Of a stretch of DNA of 64,000 nucleotides, positions 15,944 to 24,689 are shown piece after piece. The translations under genes and the position numbers were made by a program. Position 1 is the first letter of the stretch. Each line of letters starts with the position of its first letter. Location: positions 1 through 64,000 of the forward strand of contig CAZQIO010000001.1 of the NCBI GenBank assembly GCA_964593405.1. Direction: 5' to 3'. Source of the stretch: CAZQIO01 sp964593405. Its GTDB lineage: Bacteria > Patescibacteriota > Minisyncoccia > Minisyncoccales > GBS-2. The notes beneath the pieces were generated by a model that had not been told where the DNA came from, did not search any database, and saw only the letters and a list, made by a program, of their open reading frames with translations.

Positions 15944-17653
15944 ATGGAAAAGATTTTATCTCAAAAAATTGGAGAAAAAGTAATTTTTTTGGCAAACGAA
16001 GCACTCTGTCGAGGAGCCCTTGAAGCTGGGGTTGATTTTGTCTCTACTTATCCTGGCACTCCAGCTTCTGAAATTGGAAACACTTTTTGGAAAATTAAAG
16101 AGGAAGTCAAAAAAATAAATCCAAATTTTCATTTCGAATTTTCGACAAACGAAAAAGTTGCAACAGAAGCTGCTGCCGGAGCTGCCCTTTGTGGCGCAAA
16201 ATCTTTAGTTGCTTTTAAGCATTTTGGATTAAACGTTGCCTCAGACTTTATTTTGACTTTAATGCACACTCCTTTGAAAGGGGCAATGGTAATTTTTGTC
16301 GCCGACGATCCTTCCTGTTGGAGTTCTGCTCAATCTGAACAAAACACAAGATACTTTGCTAAAATGGCCCACATTCCTGTTTTGGAACCTTCAACCCCCC
16401 AAGAATTCAAGGATTTTGCAAAAATTGCTTTTTTAATTTCTGAAAAATACAAAATCCCAGTAATGATTAGGAGCACAACCAGAGCCTCCCATCAATCTGG
16501 AATTGTTAAACTGGGAAAATTAGAGGCAAAAACTTTAGAGCAAAAAGTAAAATTTGAAAAAGACCCAAGTCAATTTTCGACAATGCCACCAAGAATTTTG
16601 GAAATGAAAAAAGAGTTGTTAGAGAAAGTAGAAAAAATTGGAAAAAGAGAGGGCCAAAAAATTTGCAAAATTTACAGGGGTCAGACCCCTGCAAAATTTG
16701 GCATAATTACTTCGGGAGTTTCTTTTCTTTATGTTCAGGAAGCTCTCTCTAGACTCAATTTGAAATTGCCGATTTTAAAATTGGGAATGATTTACCCTTT
16801 GCCAAAAGAAAAAATTTCAAAATTTATCAAAAATTTAAAATCTGTTTTGATAGTCGAAGAATTGGAACCTTATTTAGAAGAAGAAATTGAAATTTTGGCA
16901 AGAAAAGAAAATCCAAAATTAAAAATTTGTGGAAAAAAAGAAGGGCCGATTGAAGGAGGGAGAATTTGGAAAGAAAGAAAGGCAATTTTACCTCAAGTTG
17001 GAGAACTAAAACCAGAGTATGTAGAAATTGCAATTTCAAAAGTTATTGGAAAAAAACCTTCTTTTGATTATTCAAAACACCTCAAAAAATTCGAAAAAAT
17101 TCAAGTTCCGCCAAGGCCTCCGATTTTGTGTCCGGGGTGCCCTTATTGGTGGGTGGTTAATGCGATTAAAAAATCTGTTGACAAAAAAAGCATAATTTTT
17201 GGTGGAGAAATTGGTTGCTACATGCTCTTTTCTCACGAGGCAATTTCCCTGCAAGATTATCTTTATTGCATGGGATCTTCTGCAGGTGTTGCTCATGGAA
17301 TCTCAAAGGCGACAAACCAAAAAGTAATTTGCTTTATTGGAGATTCTTCTTTTTTCCACGCTTCGATTCCTGCTCTAATAAACACAGTTTTTAACAAATC
17401 AAATCCTTTGATTATCATTTTAGAAAACCAAACAACAGCAATGACCGGTCACCAGCCCCATCCGGGAAATGTTGGAATAAAAATCGAAGAAATAGTTTCT
17501 GCCTGCGGGGTTAAAAACTTGAAAGTAATAGATCAGGTCGAAAATCAAAAAGAATTTGAAGAGACAATAAAGGAATTTTTGCAAAAAAATGAAGTTTCAG
17601 TAATCATTGCCAGACACACTTGTAAACTTTTAGAAAAAAAGAAAAAACAATGA
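15944..17653 (+). CDS. iorA: indolepyruvate ferredoxin oxidoreductase, alpha subunit, lacking the ferredoxin tail
   Basis: 569 residues. The N-terminal pyrimidine-binding domain (GALEAGVDFVSTYPGTPASEI, TNEKVATEAAAGAALCGAKS) and C-terminal TPP-binding domain (GEIGCYMLF, MGSSAGVAHGISKA, GDSSFFHASIPALIN, LENQTTAMTGHQPHPG) are complete. Characterised IorA proteins end in a two-cluster ferredoxin domain with repeated CxxCxxC motifs; here the protein stops at HTCKLLEKKKKQ, so those clusters are missing. The enzyme oxidises aryl-pyruvates from aromatic amino acids to aryl-acetyl-CoA. Electron exit would need another protein. Stop and iorB start overlap (ATGA). Confidence 0.88.
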   Translation: MEKILSQKIGEKVIFLANEALCRGALEAGVDFVSTYPGTPASEIGNTFWKIKEEVKKINPNFHFEFSTNEKVATEAAAGAALCGAKSLVAFKHFGLNVASDFILTLMHTPLKGAMVIFVADDPSCWSSAQSEQNTRYFAKMAHIPVLEPSTPQEFKDFAKIAFLISEKYKIPVMIRSTTRASHQSGIVKLGKLEAKTLEQKVKFEKDPSQFSTMPPRILEMKKELLEKVEKIGKREGQKICKIYRGQTPAKFGIITSGVSFLYVQEALSRLNLKLPILKLGMIYPLPKEKISKFIKNLKSVLIVEELEPYLEEEIEILARKENPKLKICGKKEGPIEGGRIWKERKAILPQVGELKPEYVEIAISKVIGKKPSFDYSKHLKKFEKIQVPPRPPILCPGCPYWWVVNAIKKSVDKKSIIFGGEIGCYMLFSHEAISLQDYLYCMGSSAGVAHGISKATNQKVICFIGDSSFFHASIPALINTVFNKSNPLIIILENQTTAMTGHQPHPGNVGIKIEEIVSACGVKNLKVIDQVENQKEFEETIKEFLQKNEVSVIIARHTCKLLEKKKKQ

Positions 17654-18225
17654 AAAAAGAAAATTTCAACATTGTCATTGTTGGTGTTGGAGGCCAGGGG
17701 CAACTGACTCTTTTGCAACTTTTGGCAGCGGCAGCTTTGGCCGAGAAAAAGAATGTCAAAACCTCAGAATTGCATGGGTTATCCCAGAGAGGAGGATCTG
17801 TCGAGGTTCACATTAGATTTGGCAATGTTTTTTCACCTTTGGTTTCTCAAGGTCAGGCTGATTTAATTTTGGCTTTAGAACTCCAAGAGGCATTGAGAGC
17901 GCTTTATTATTGCTCTTCAGAGACCAAAATTTTATTAAACGATTTAATTTTGCCAATTCCAGGGAAAGAACCTTTAAAAAGAGAAGAAATTTTAAATCAA
18001 ATTAGAAAATTCACAAAAAATTTTGAAATTGTCAAAGCATCGGAAATTTGTAAAGAAAAATTGGGAAATGAAATTTTGGCTGGAGTTTTTTTACTCAGTT
18101 TTTCTATCCACAAAAAAATAATTCCGCTAAAACCCCAATCCCTTTTGATGGCCATCAAAAAAATAATCTCCGAGAAATATTTGGAAACAAACCTTAAAGT
18201 TTTTGAACTATCAAAAGAATTTTAA
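17650..18225 (+). CDS. iorB: indolepyruvate ferredoxin oxidoreductase, beta subunit
   Basis: 191 residues, the gamma-domain subunit of 2-oxoacid:ferredoxin oxidoreductases: IVGVGGQGQLTLLQLLAAAA, then VKTSELHGLSQRGGSVEVHIR and LILALELQEALRAL. Length is normal for IorB. It is translationally coupled to iorA. The 3' end overlaps the convergent murA gene by four bases. Confidence 0.9.
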   Translation: MKKENFNIVIVGVGGQGQLTLLQLLAAAALAEKKNVKTSELHGLSQRGGSVEVHIRFGNVFSPLVSQGQADLILALELQEALRALYYCSSETKILLNDLILPIPGKEPLKREEILNQIRKFTKNFEIVKASEICKEKLGNEILAGVFLLSFSIHKKIIPLKPQSLLMAIKKIISEKYLETNLKVFELSKEF

Positions 18226-19481
18226 ATTCTCTCAATTTTTGCCCCCAATTTTCTCAATTTTTGATCAAAATTTTCATAACCTCGGTCGATTTGCTCTACT
18301 CCTTCAACAATAGATTGTCCCTTTGCGCAAAGGGCTGCCAAAACCAGGGCCGCTCCCGACCTAATATCTGTCGAATTTAATTTTGTCCCAATCAACTTTT
18401 TCTTTCCAAAAATTAAAGCCCTGTGGGGATCGGTAATTTCAATGTCAGCACCCATTTTTCTTAATTCGTGCAAATGTTGAAACCTGTTTTCGTAAAGGGG
18501 CTCATGGATCAAAGATTTCCCTTCAGCTTGAGTGAGTAAAGTTGCGGTTTGAGGTTGCAAATCGGTTGGAAAGCCAGGATAGGGCAGAACTTGAACCTTG
18601 GTTCCTCTCAAATTTTTCGATTTTTTAACCAAAATTTCATCTTTTTTAACTTTAAAGTTTACCCCAATTTCCTCCATTTTTTTCAAAAAGGCAGTTAAAT
18701 GTTCCGGATTAACTTTCTTTATTTTTCCTTCTCCTCCAGTGATGGCAAAAGCAATGAAAAAAGTAGCAGCCTCGTTGAGGTCTGGGCAGATTTTAAATTC
18801 AATCCCTTTTAATTTTTCCCTTCCCTCAATTTCTATTGTGTGAGTTCCAATTCCAGAAATTTTCACCCCCATTTTCTCTAAAAATTTCCCAAGATCTTGA
18901 ACTTGAGGTTCAGCAGCTGCCAATTCAATTTTTGTTTTTCCTTTTGCTAAACTAGCTAACATCATCGTATTTTCAGTCGCAGTTACCGAAAATTCTTTCA
19001 AAACAATTTTTTTGCCTTCAATCTTTTTTGGTGCCTCAAAAAAATAAAAGCCTCCTTTTTCAAAAATTTTTATTCCAAAATCCTCAAAAGCCTCCAAATG
19101 GGTAGTGATAGGCCTCAGACCAATTTTGTCACCCCCTGGATGAGGAACTTTTATTTTTTTAAACCTTGTCAAAAGAGGTCCAATGAGTAAAACAGAGATT
19201 CTCATTTTTTCAAAAAGGTCAACCGGAATTTTCTCCGGATCAATATCCTTTGTTTCAATCTTTATTTTTTTCTTTCCAACCCATTCAATTTTTGCTCCGA
19301 TCGATTTTAATATCTCAATTTGATTTAAAACATCACTGCAAAGGGGTAGATTATCAATCACTGATTCTTCCTCTGTCAAAAGACAAGCTGCCAAAATTGC
19401 TCCGGCTGAATTTTTATATCCAGAAATTTCAACCTCTCCAAAAAGAGGAGTTCCTCCTTTGACTAAGAATTTTGCTGGCAT
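18222..19481 (-). CDS. murA: UDP-N-acetylglucosamine 1-carboxyvinyltransferase with Asp in place of the active-site Cys
   Basis: 419 residues; EPSP synthase-type fold with the N-terminal GYKNSAGAILAACLL and C-terminal TDIRSGAALVLAALCAKG typical of MurA. The loop that in E. coli holds Cys115 (PGGC) reads HPGGDKIGLRPI, with Asp118 at the corresponding place. The same Cys-to-Asp replacement in other bacteria keeps activity and gives intrinsic fosfomycin resistance. MurA commits UDP-GlcNAc to peptidoglycan synthesis using PEP. Reads against the surrounding genes; the start region faces the tRNA-Leu promoter. Confidence 0.95.
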   Translation of the reverse strand: MPAKFLVKGGTPLFGEVEISGYKNSAGAILAACLLTEEESVIDNLPLCSDVLNQIEILKSIGAKIEWVGKKKIKIETKDIDPEKIPVDLFEKMRISVLLIGPLLTRFKKIKVPHPGGDKIGLRPITTHLEAFEDFGIKIFEKGGFYFFEAPKKIEGKKIVLKEFSVTATENTMMLASLAKGKTKIELAAAEPQVQDLGKFLEKMGVKISGIGTHTIEIEGREKLKGIEFKICPDLNEAATFFIAFAITGGEGKIKKVNPEHLTAFLKKMEEIGVNFKVKKDEILVKKSKNLRGTKVQVLPYPGFPTDLQPQTATLLTQAEGKSLIHEPLYENRFQHLHELRKMGADIEITDPHRALIFGKKKLIGTKLNSTDIRSGAALVLAALCAKGQSIVEGVEQIDRGYENFDQKLRKLGAKIERI

Positions 19482-19500
19482 ATTTCTTTTTAATTCAAAT

Positions 19501-19528
19501 TTTAACTTTTTTCAAACTCTGATAAAAT
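19501..19528 (+). promoter_or_regulatory. promoter of tRNA-Leu
   Basis: TTTAAC, a 16-base spacer and TAAAAT, ending 8 bases before the mature 5' end of the tRNA. Confidence 0.45.
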
Positions 19529-19536
19529 AAAAATGG

Positions 19537-19620
19537 GCCGAGGTGGCGGAATTGGGAGACGCGCAGGGCTTAGGACCCTGTGGGAGAAATCCCGTGTGGG
19601 TTCAAATCCCACCCTCGGCA
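19537..19620 (+). tRNA. tRNA-Leu (anticodon UAG)
   Basis: Type II tRNA with acceptor GCCGAGG/CCTCGGC, anticodon stem CAGGG/CCCTG enclosing CTTAGGA (anticodon TAG), a variable arm TGGGAGAAATCCCGT, and T arm GTGGG-TTCAAAT-CCCAC. CCA is not encoded. Confidence 0.95.
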
Positions 19621-19641
19621 AAAAATTAGTGATTTAGCAAT

Positions 19642-21003
19642 ATGGAAATAAATCCTCTTATATTTAGGGCATACGATGTTAGAGGAATTTATGGGGAGGA
19701 TTTAACGGAGGATGTTTTCCAAAAAATTGGTTTTGTTTTGGGAAAGAAAAAAGAGAAATTTTTAGTCGGCCAAGACATTAGAAAATCTGGTAAAAGATTA
19801 GCAATGGCCTTAATTTCAGGTTTGAACTCTGCTGGCGCAAGGAAAGTTTTTTTCTGTGGCAAATCCTCTTTTGGGCTTTGTTTTTTTTCAGGTTCAAGCT
19901 TGAAAGTTGACAAAACTCTTTATGTTAGCGCTTCTCATTTACCACCAGAATGGAATGGTTTAAAAATCAATTTTGGGAACGGACTGCCAATTTCTTCTAA
20001 AGAAATTGAAAAAATCAGGAATGAGGTTTTAAAAATCGAAAAGAAAAAAATTAATTTTAAAAAGCCAAAATTTGAAAAAGTAAACCTAAAAAAAGATTAT
20101 ATCAAAACTCTAATTGAAAAATTTCCTTTACTCAAAAATTGTGGTTTAAAAATTGTCTTAGATTGTGGCAATGGTTCTACTTCTTTGGTCGCTCCTCAAA
20201 TTTTTAAAAAATTTGGTTTCAATGTCGTAGAGCTTTTTTGCGATCCTGATCCCAATTTTCCCAACCGCCCATCAGAGCCGACTTTTGAGGCAACCGAAAA
20301 ATTAAGAAAAATGGTTTTAAAAGAAAAAGCAGATTTTGGAGTGGCCTTTGATGGAGACGGAGATAGAGGAGTGATAATCGATGATAAAGGGAGGTATTTA
20401 AGAGGGGAGCAAGTTGGAATTTTGTTGGCAAAAGAGATGTTAAAAGAAAAGCAAAGAAAAAAGATAGTTAAAACAGTCGCCTGTTCGATGGCCATTGAAG
20501 AAGAACTAAGGCCGTTGGGCGCAAAGATAATTGAGGTTCCAGTAGGCCACACTTTTGTAGTTTCTAGAGCAAATAAAGAAGGGGCCTTAATCGGAATTGA
20601 AGAATCAAGTCACATTGTCATGCCAGACTATTTTGTTTTTGATGATGCAATCTTAATCCCTTTGAAAGTTGCTGAGATTTTAATCAAAAGTAGAAAAAAA
20701 CTTTCAAAACTTGTTGATGAAATTAAAAATTATCCTTTCAAAGAAATTACTTTTGAATGCCCAGATGAAAAAAAATTTAAAGTAGTCGAAAAATTGAGTT
20801 TCGATTTTAAAAGAAAATACAAAGAGGTTAATACTTTAGATGGAGTTAAAATTAGCCTTGACTTTGGTTGGGTTTTAATTCGGGCCTCAAACACTTCTCC
20901 AAAAATTCGACTTTACGTTGAGGCAAAAAATGAAAAAAAATTTGAAAACTTGAGAGAAAAATTTTCAAAAATTCTAAAACAATGTATCAAACAGTCATTT
21001 TAG
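19642..21003 (+). CDS. phosphomannomutase/phosphoglucomutase family (alpha-D-phosphohexomutase)
   Basis: 453 residues with FRAYDVRGIYGEDL at the start, the phosphoserine loop VSASHLPPEWNGLKI near residue 95 (Ser in SASH), the metal-binding loop FDGDGDRGVIID near residue 235, the sugar-binding EESSHIV near 316, and the phosphate-binding RASNTSPKIRLYVE at the C-terminus. All four functional loops are present. Whether it acts on mannose, glucose or glucosamine phosphates is not decided by sequence; the neighbours glmS and the GlmU-like gene make a GlmM-like role attractive. Overlaps the next start by 22 bases. Confidence 0.9.
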   Translation: MEINPLIFRAYDVRGIYGEDLTEDVFQKIGFVLGKKKEKFLVGQDIRKSGKRLAMALISGLNSAGARKVFFCGKSSFGLCFFSGSSLKVDKTLYVSASHLPPEWNGLKINFGNGLPISSKEIEKIRNEVLKIEKKKINFKKPKFEKVNLKKDYIKTLIEKFPLLKNCGLKIVLDCGNGSTSLVAPQIFKKFGFNVVELFCDPDPNFPNRPSEPTFEATEKLRKMVLKEKADFGVAFDGDGDRGVIIDDKGRYLRGEQVGILLAKEMLKEKQRKKIVKTVACSMAIEEELRPLGAKIIEVPVGHTFVVSRANKEGALIGIEESSHIVMPDYFVFDDAILIPLKVAEILIKSRKKLSKLVDEIKNYPFKEITFECPDEKKFKVVEKLSFDFKRKYKEVNTLDGVKISLDFGWVLIRASNTSPKIRLYVEAKNEKKFENLREKFSKILKQCIKQSF

Positions 21004-22253
21004 GAGCTGGAGAGTCATCGAGATTTTGGCCACTAAACTACAAACACAAATCCCTTTTTTATTTGATGGGAAAACCGATAATTTGGTGGTGCTTAAAAGG
21101 AATTGAAAAACAGGGTTTAAAAGAAATAATCATCGTTCAATCCCCAAAAAGAGATATTGAAGAGGAATTGAGAAAGTTCAAATTTCAAAATTTAAAAATC
21201 AAATTTGTCATTCAGCCAAAGCCAATAGGCACAGGAAATGCTCTTTGGCAGGCCAAAAACCTTTTGCGGGGCAATTTTTTTGTTTTAAACGCCGACGTTT
21301 TGTGCTCAGATTTAATTTTAAAGCCAATGCTAAAAATCATCAAAAAAGAAAAAAAGCCTACTTTAGCAGGGCAAAAAACAAAAACTCCTTGGCTCTTTGG
21401 AATGATGAAACTAAAAGGAGATAGAATTTTAAAAATTGTTGAAAAGCCAAAAAAAGGAAAAGAACCTTCAGATATTAAAGTTGTTGGGGTTTACTTTTTA
21501 GAGCCAAAATATTTTGAATTTTATCAAAAAGTGGAAAAACACCCTTTTGATTTTGAAGACGCTCTTTCTGAATACATGAAAAAGAGAGAAGTAAAATTGG
21601 CCTTGATTGAACAACCAGAAGAGAAAACACCAGCTTTTTTAAAATATCCATGGCACCTTTTCAATTTGAGAAATTATTTGTTTGATAATTTTTTGAAAGA
21701 AAAAATTGAAAATGGGGTTGAAATTTCAAAAAGAGTTATCATTGATGGAAAAGTTTACATTGGAAAAGGTACAAAAATTTTTGAAGGAGTAACAATTAAA
21801 GGGCCTTGTTTTATTGGAGAAAATTGCACTATTGGAAACAACTCATTAGTCAGAGAATACGTTAACTTAGAAAACACGGTTTTAATCGGAGCCTTCTGTG
21901 AAATAGCCAGGTCAATTTTTCAAGAAGGTTCAACAACCCATTCTGGCTATTTTGGAGATTCGATAATCGGCAGAGAAACAAAAATTGGGGCAGGCACGAT
22001 AACTTCTAATGTGAGGCTAGACAGGCAAGAAATAGTTTGCGAGGTCAAAGGAGAAAAAATTAAAACAGGTTTGAAATCTTTTGGAACGGCAGTCGGCCAA
22101 AAAACTTTAATTGGAACAAAGGTTAACATTATGCCAGGAAAATTTATTGGATCTGATTGCGTCATTGGACCAAACTCTATCATTTTTGAAAACGTAAAAG
22201 ATAACACAAAATATTTCACTCAATTCCAAAATGTCAAAAAAGAAAAAAAATGA
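20982..22253 (+). CDS. GlmU-like sugar-1-phosphate nucleotidyltransferase
   Basis: 423 residues. N-terminal nucleotidyltransferase domain with LGAGESSRFWPLNYKHKSLF, a variant of the GxGxR-x-K signature, and VLNADVLCSD for the metal-binding Asp. The C-terminal left-handed beta-helix has hexapeptide repeats (VYIGKGTKIFEGVTIKGPCF, then IGRETKIGAGTITSNV and TKVNIMPGKFIGSDCVIGP). Layout resembles GlmU or archaeal bifunctional enzymes that make UDP-GlcNAc. The substrate is inferred from context. Confidence 0.85.
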   Translation: MYQTVILGAGESSRFWPLNYKHKSLFYLMGKPIIWWCLKGIEKQGLKEIIIVQSPKRDIEEELRKFKFQNLKIKFVIQPKPIGTGNALWQAKNLLRGNFFVLNADVLCSDLILKPMLKIIKKEKKPTLAGQKTKTPWLFGMMKLKGDRILKIVEKPKKGKEPSDIKVVGVYFLEPKYFEFYQKVEKHPFDFEDALSEYMKKREVKLALIEQPEEKTPAFLKYPWHLFNLRNYLFDNFLKEKIENGVEISKRVIIDGKVYIGKGTKIFEGVTIKGPCFIGENCTIGNNSLVREYVNLENTVLIGAFCEIARSIFQEGSTTHSGYFGDSIIGRETKIGAGTITSNVRLDRQEIVCEVKGEKIKTGLKSFGTAVGQKTLIGTKVNIMPGKFIGSDCVIGPNSIIFENVKDNTKYFTQFQNVKKEKK

Positions 22254-23151
22254 ATTTTTTGTTATTGGAGTTGATGGAGGAGGAACAAAAACAGTAGGGG
22301 TTTTGGCAACAAATAAAGGAAAAATTCAAAGAAAAATTGAAATTTCTTCTACAAATCCAAACAAAATTGGCTTTAAAAGATCAATTTTTAATTTGAAAAG
22401 ACTACTAAAGAAACTTTCAAAAGGTAAATCAAAGAAAATTAAGTTGGCTTACTTGGGTTTGGCCGGAGGATTAGAAAGGGACGAGGGAAAAAGAAGAAAA
22501 ATTGAAAAGGAACTTCAAAAATTTTTTCCCTTCAAAATTGTAGTTGAGGGAGATCAAATAATAGCCTTCAGAGCGGCAACGAATGAAAAAAATGGTATTG
22601 TCGTTATTGCTGGAACAGGAGCGATTGCGATGGGTTGGAAGGGAGGAAAAAAAGCAATTTGTGGAGGCTGGGATTGGTTGATTGGAGATCAAGGCTCTGC
22701 CTTTTGGGTTGGAAAGAGAGTTTTGGAGGAGGTGGCAAAATCTATGGATAAAAGAGTAAAAAAATTGGCAATTGAAAAATATCTTTTTGAAAAATTTAAA
22801 ATCAAAAAAGAAAGCGACCTTTACAAATTTTACGATCCAAATTTTGTTGAAAAGGTAGCTTCGATTGCAAAAATTGTCGATCGATTAGCAAAAAAAGGAG
22901 ACAGTTTTTCAAAAAAAATTTTAACAAAAGCGGCTAAAGAATTGACAAAAATGACTTTACAAGTTATTAGAACATTAAAATTAAAAAACCAACAATTCCC
23001 TCTGGTTTTAGTCGGTGGCATGTTTAAATCAAAAATTTTAAGCGAAAAAATCACAAAAGAAATTAAAAAAATTGCACCAAAAACAAAAATTTTTCTTTCT
23101 CAAAAACCACCTGTGTTTGGAGCAATAAAACTAGCCCTTGAAGCTTTATAA
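22231..23151 (+). CDS. BadF/BadG-type ATPase, N-acetylglucosamine kinase-like
   Basis: 306 residues. ASKHA fold: GVDGGGTKTVGVLA phosphate-1 motif at the N-terminus, VIAGTGAIAMGW phosphate-2 near residue 130, CGGWDWLIGDQGSAFWVG substrate region, and LVGGMFKSK adenosine region. The GDQGSxxW block is typical of eukaryote-like GlcNAc kinases and related amino-sugar kinases. It overlaps the nucleotidyltransferase gene and probably salvages amino sugars into the same pathway. Confidence 0.87.
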   Translation: MSKKKKNEFFVIGVDGGGTKTVGVLATNKGKIQRKIEISSTNPNKIGFKRSIFNLKRLLKKLSKGKSKKIKLAYLGLAGGLERDEGKRRKIEKELQKFFPFKIVVEGDQIIAFRAATNEKNGIVVIAGTGAIAMGWKGGKKAICGGWDWLIGDQGSAFWVGKRVLEEVAKSMDKRVKKLAIEKYLFEKFKIKKESDLYKFYDPNFVEKVASIAKIVDRLAKKGDSFSKKILTKAAKELTKMTLQVIRTLKLKNQQFPLVLVGGMFKSKILSEKITKEIKKIAPKTKIFLSQKPPVFGAIKLALEAL

Positions 23152-23210
23152 ACCAAAAATAGCCTATATTATCAAACTTATCTCTGCCATGATTTTCAGT
23201 TTGTGAGAAT

Positions 23211-24320
23211 TTAGGGCGATGACTTTATTAGTGCTCTCAATTTCTTCTTACATTCTGGGTCAGTTATGTATTCTGCAAGTTCTTGAAAAGAATAGGGAAA
23301 AATTTGTAATGCTTCCTTCAATTCTTCTTTTAATTTTGGATCCCTGAGCATTGCGGCTAATTTTTCTGTTATTTCTTCTCTTTCAAAAAAGAAAGAAAGT
23401 AATGAAGCAAGGGAAACAAAGTGATGAGGACTCAGAGATAACCTCCCTTTCACATTTTTTTTAAAGTCGATTTTGCCTTTGGTAGTTAACCTCAATTCTT
23501 TGTTTGAAGCATCTAAGAGCAGTTTGCGAAAAATGAGCAGGCGATCTTTTATCTTTTCATCCAAACTTTGGTGTAAAAAACACTCTGTTTGTTGGAGGAG
23601 GAATATATACCACCGTAAAAGAACGATTACTTCTTGTTTTGAAAAACTATCCCAATCAATAGAGAAAACCCTTATTGTGTTTTCAACTTCCTCCATGGGA
23701 AGGGGGAGGAAAAAAATTGGAATGTTTGAACATTCTTTTATTTCTATTCTCCGTCCTTTTTCAGAAACTTCCAAAGAAATGCCATATTTTAGTTTTGCTC
23801 CGCCTTTTGTATTTATCTCTGAAACCACTCTTGTTTTCTTTCTATAACTAATTCCCCCAACTTCTGAAACCTCATCTATAGCACAAACTATCTCTCCTTG
23901 CGGATTTAATATAATGTTGTCTACCTTATTGAAGAAATCATCATATTCTGAAGTTCTAACCACAATCCAATCTTTACCTAAAAACTTGGCAAAAACAGCT
24001 ACTTTTAACCTTTCTAACCACTCTCCCCATTCTTCCGATTTTTCTTTAATGCTTAAAAGTATCCTTTCTGGATCTTTTCTATATGCCAACAATTGTTTTA
24101 TTTCATTTCTCGGAAAGTTTATTTTACGCTTTACATTTTCGAGCCGTTTTCGGTCTTCGGGTGTTAGTTCAGGAACAAGTCGACACCCATTGTCTACTCG
24201 ACACCCCCACCTCTGTAATTGTCCTGCATAATCGTTTAAGAACTGCATCAATCTTTCCCTCCCTTTTTCAACCGGTTCCTCTGAACCCTCAATTGTTACT
24301 GGAGAGATTTTCTCTGGCAT
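23211..24320 (-). CDS. conserved-looking protein of unknown function
   Basis: 369 residues with no recognised family. A central block (VRTSEYDDFFNKVDNIILN, GEIVCAIDEVSEVGG) has acidic residues spaced in a way seen in PD-(D/E)XK-like nuclease folds, and RKKTRVVSEINTKGGAKLKYG follows, but this is only suggestive. The C-terminal third is helical. Reads alone on this strand between an amino-sugar kinase and tRNA-Leu. No membrane segment or signal peptide. Confidence 0.65.
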   Translation of the reverse strand: MPEKISPVTIEGSEEPVEKGRERLMQFLNDYAGQLQRWGCRVDNGCRLVPELTPEDRKRLENVKRKINFPRNEIKQLLAYRKDPERILLSIKEKSEEWGEWLERLKVAVFAKFLGKDWIVVRTSEYDDFFNKVDNIILNPQGEIVCAIDEVSEVGGISYRKKTRVVSEINTKGGAKLKYGISLEVSEKGRRIEIKECSNIPIFFLPLPMEEVENTIRVFSIDWDSFSKQEVIVLLRWYIFLLQQTECFLHQSLDEKIKDRLLIFRKLLLDASNKELRLTTKGKIDFKKNVKGRLSLSPHHFVSLASLLSFFFEREEITEKLAAMLRDPKLKEELKEALQIFPYSFQELAEYITDPECKKKLRALIKSSP

Positions 24321-24355
24321 ATGAAAAAATTTAATTGGTGAAAAGAAAATTAAAT

Positions 24356-24445
24356 TGGTGCCCGGGGAGGGACTCGAACCCTCACGGGGTTTTACCCCCA
24401 GTAGATTTTGAGTCTACCGCGACTTCCAGATTCCGCCACCCGGGC
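24356..24445 (-). tRNA. tRNA-Leu (anticodon CAA)
   Basis: On the complement strand: acceptor GCCCGGG/CCCGGGC, anticodon stem GTAGA/TCTAC around CTCAAAA (anticodon CAA), a variable arm with GGGGT-AAAA-CCCC pairing, T arm AGGG-TTCGAGT-CCCT, and an encoded CCA. The two other complete tRNAs in the window lack an encoded CCA. Confidence 0.95.
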
Positions 24446-24491
24446 TCAATTTTCATTTTCTTAATTTTTTTCTAAATTGTCAATTGAAGAC

Positions 24492-24519
24492 TTGACAACA
24501 ATCTTTTTTGGATTAAAAT
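24492..24519 (+). promoter_or_regulatory. promoter upstream of the greA leader
   Basis: TTGACA, a 16-base spacer and TAAAAT. The predicted start is near 24527, about 160 bases before the greA start codon, so greA has an unusually long leader for this genome. Confidence 0.55.
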
Positions 24520-24534
24520 AAACAAGGGAAAACC

Positions 24535-24615
24535 ATGAGGAAGATAATGAAAATTTACACGAGAACCTACAAAAACTGTTTGGCGGCATTTTGTATTTTT
24601 ATTAATTTTCTCTAG
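24535..24615 (+). CDS. possible 26-residue leader peptide
   Basis: A short ATG-initiated frame (starting MRKIMKIYTRTYKNC, ending in CIFINFL) just after the predicted transcription start. Its TAG stop ends at the first base of the long hairpin before greA. Coding is unproven; its position is that of an attenuator leader peptide. Confidence 0.25.
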   Translation: MRKIMKIYTRTYKNCLAAFCIFINFL

Positions 24616-24676
24616 CAGGGGGTAAGAGAGGGAGCAAGAAATTATTTAAAACTTCTCTAACCCCCTGCAAAGGGGG
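24615..24676 (+). promoter_or_regulatory. alternative hairpins in the greA leader
   Basis: GCAGGGGGT-A-AGAGA (24615-24629) pairs with TCTCT-A-ACCCCCTGC (24654-24668), 14 pairs around one A-A mismatch. The same CCCCCT can instead pair with AGGGGG at 24671-24676 around a GCAA tetraloop. The two structures exclude one another, and the second would hide the only purine-rich tract before the greA start. Confidence 0.5.
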
Positions 24677-24689
24677 CCTTCAAAATTAT

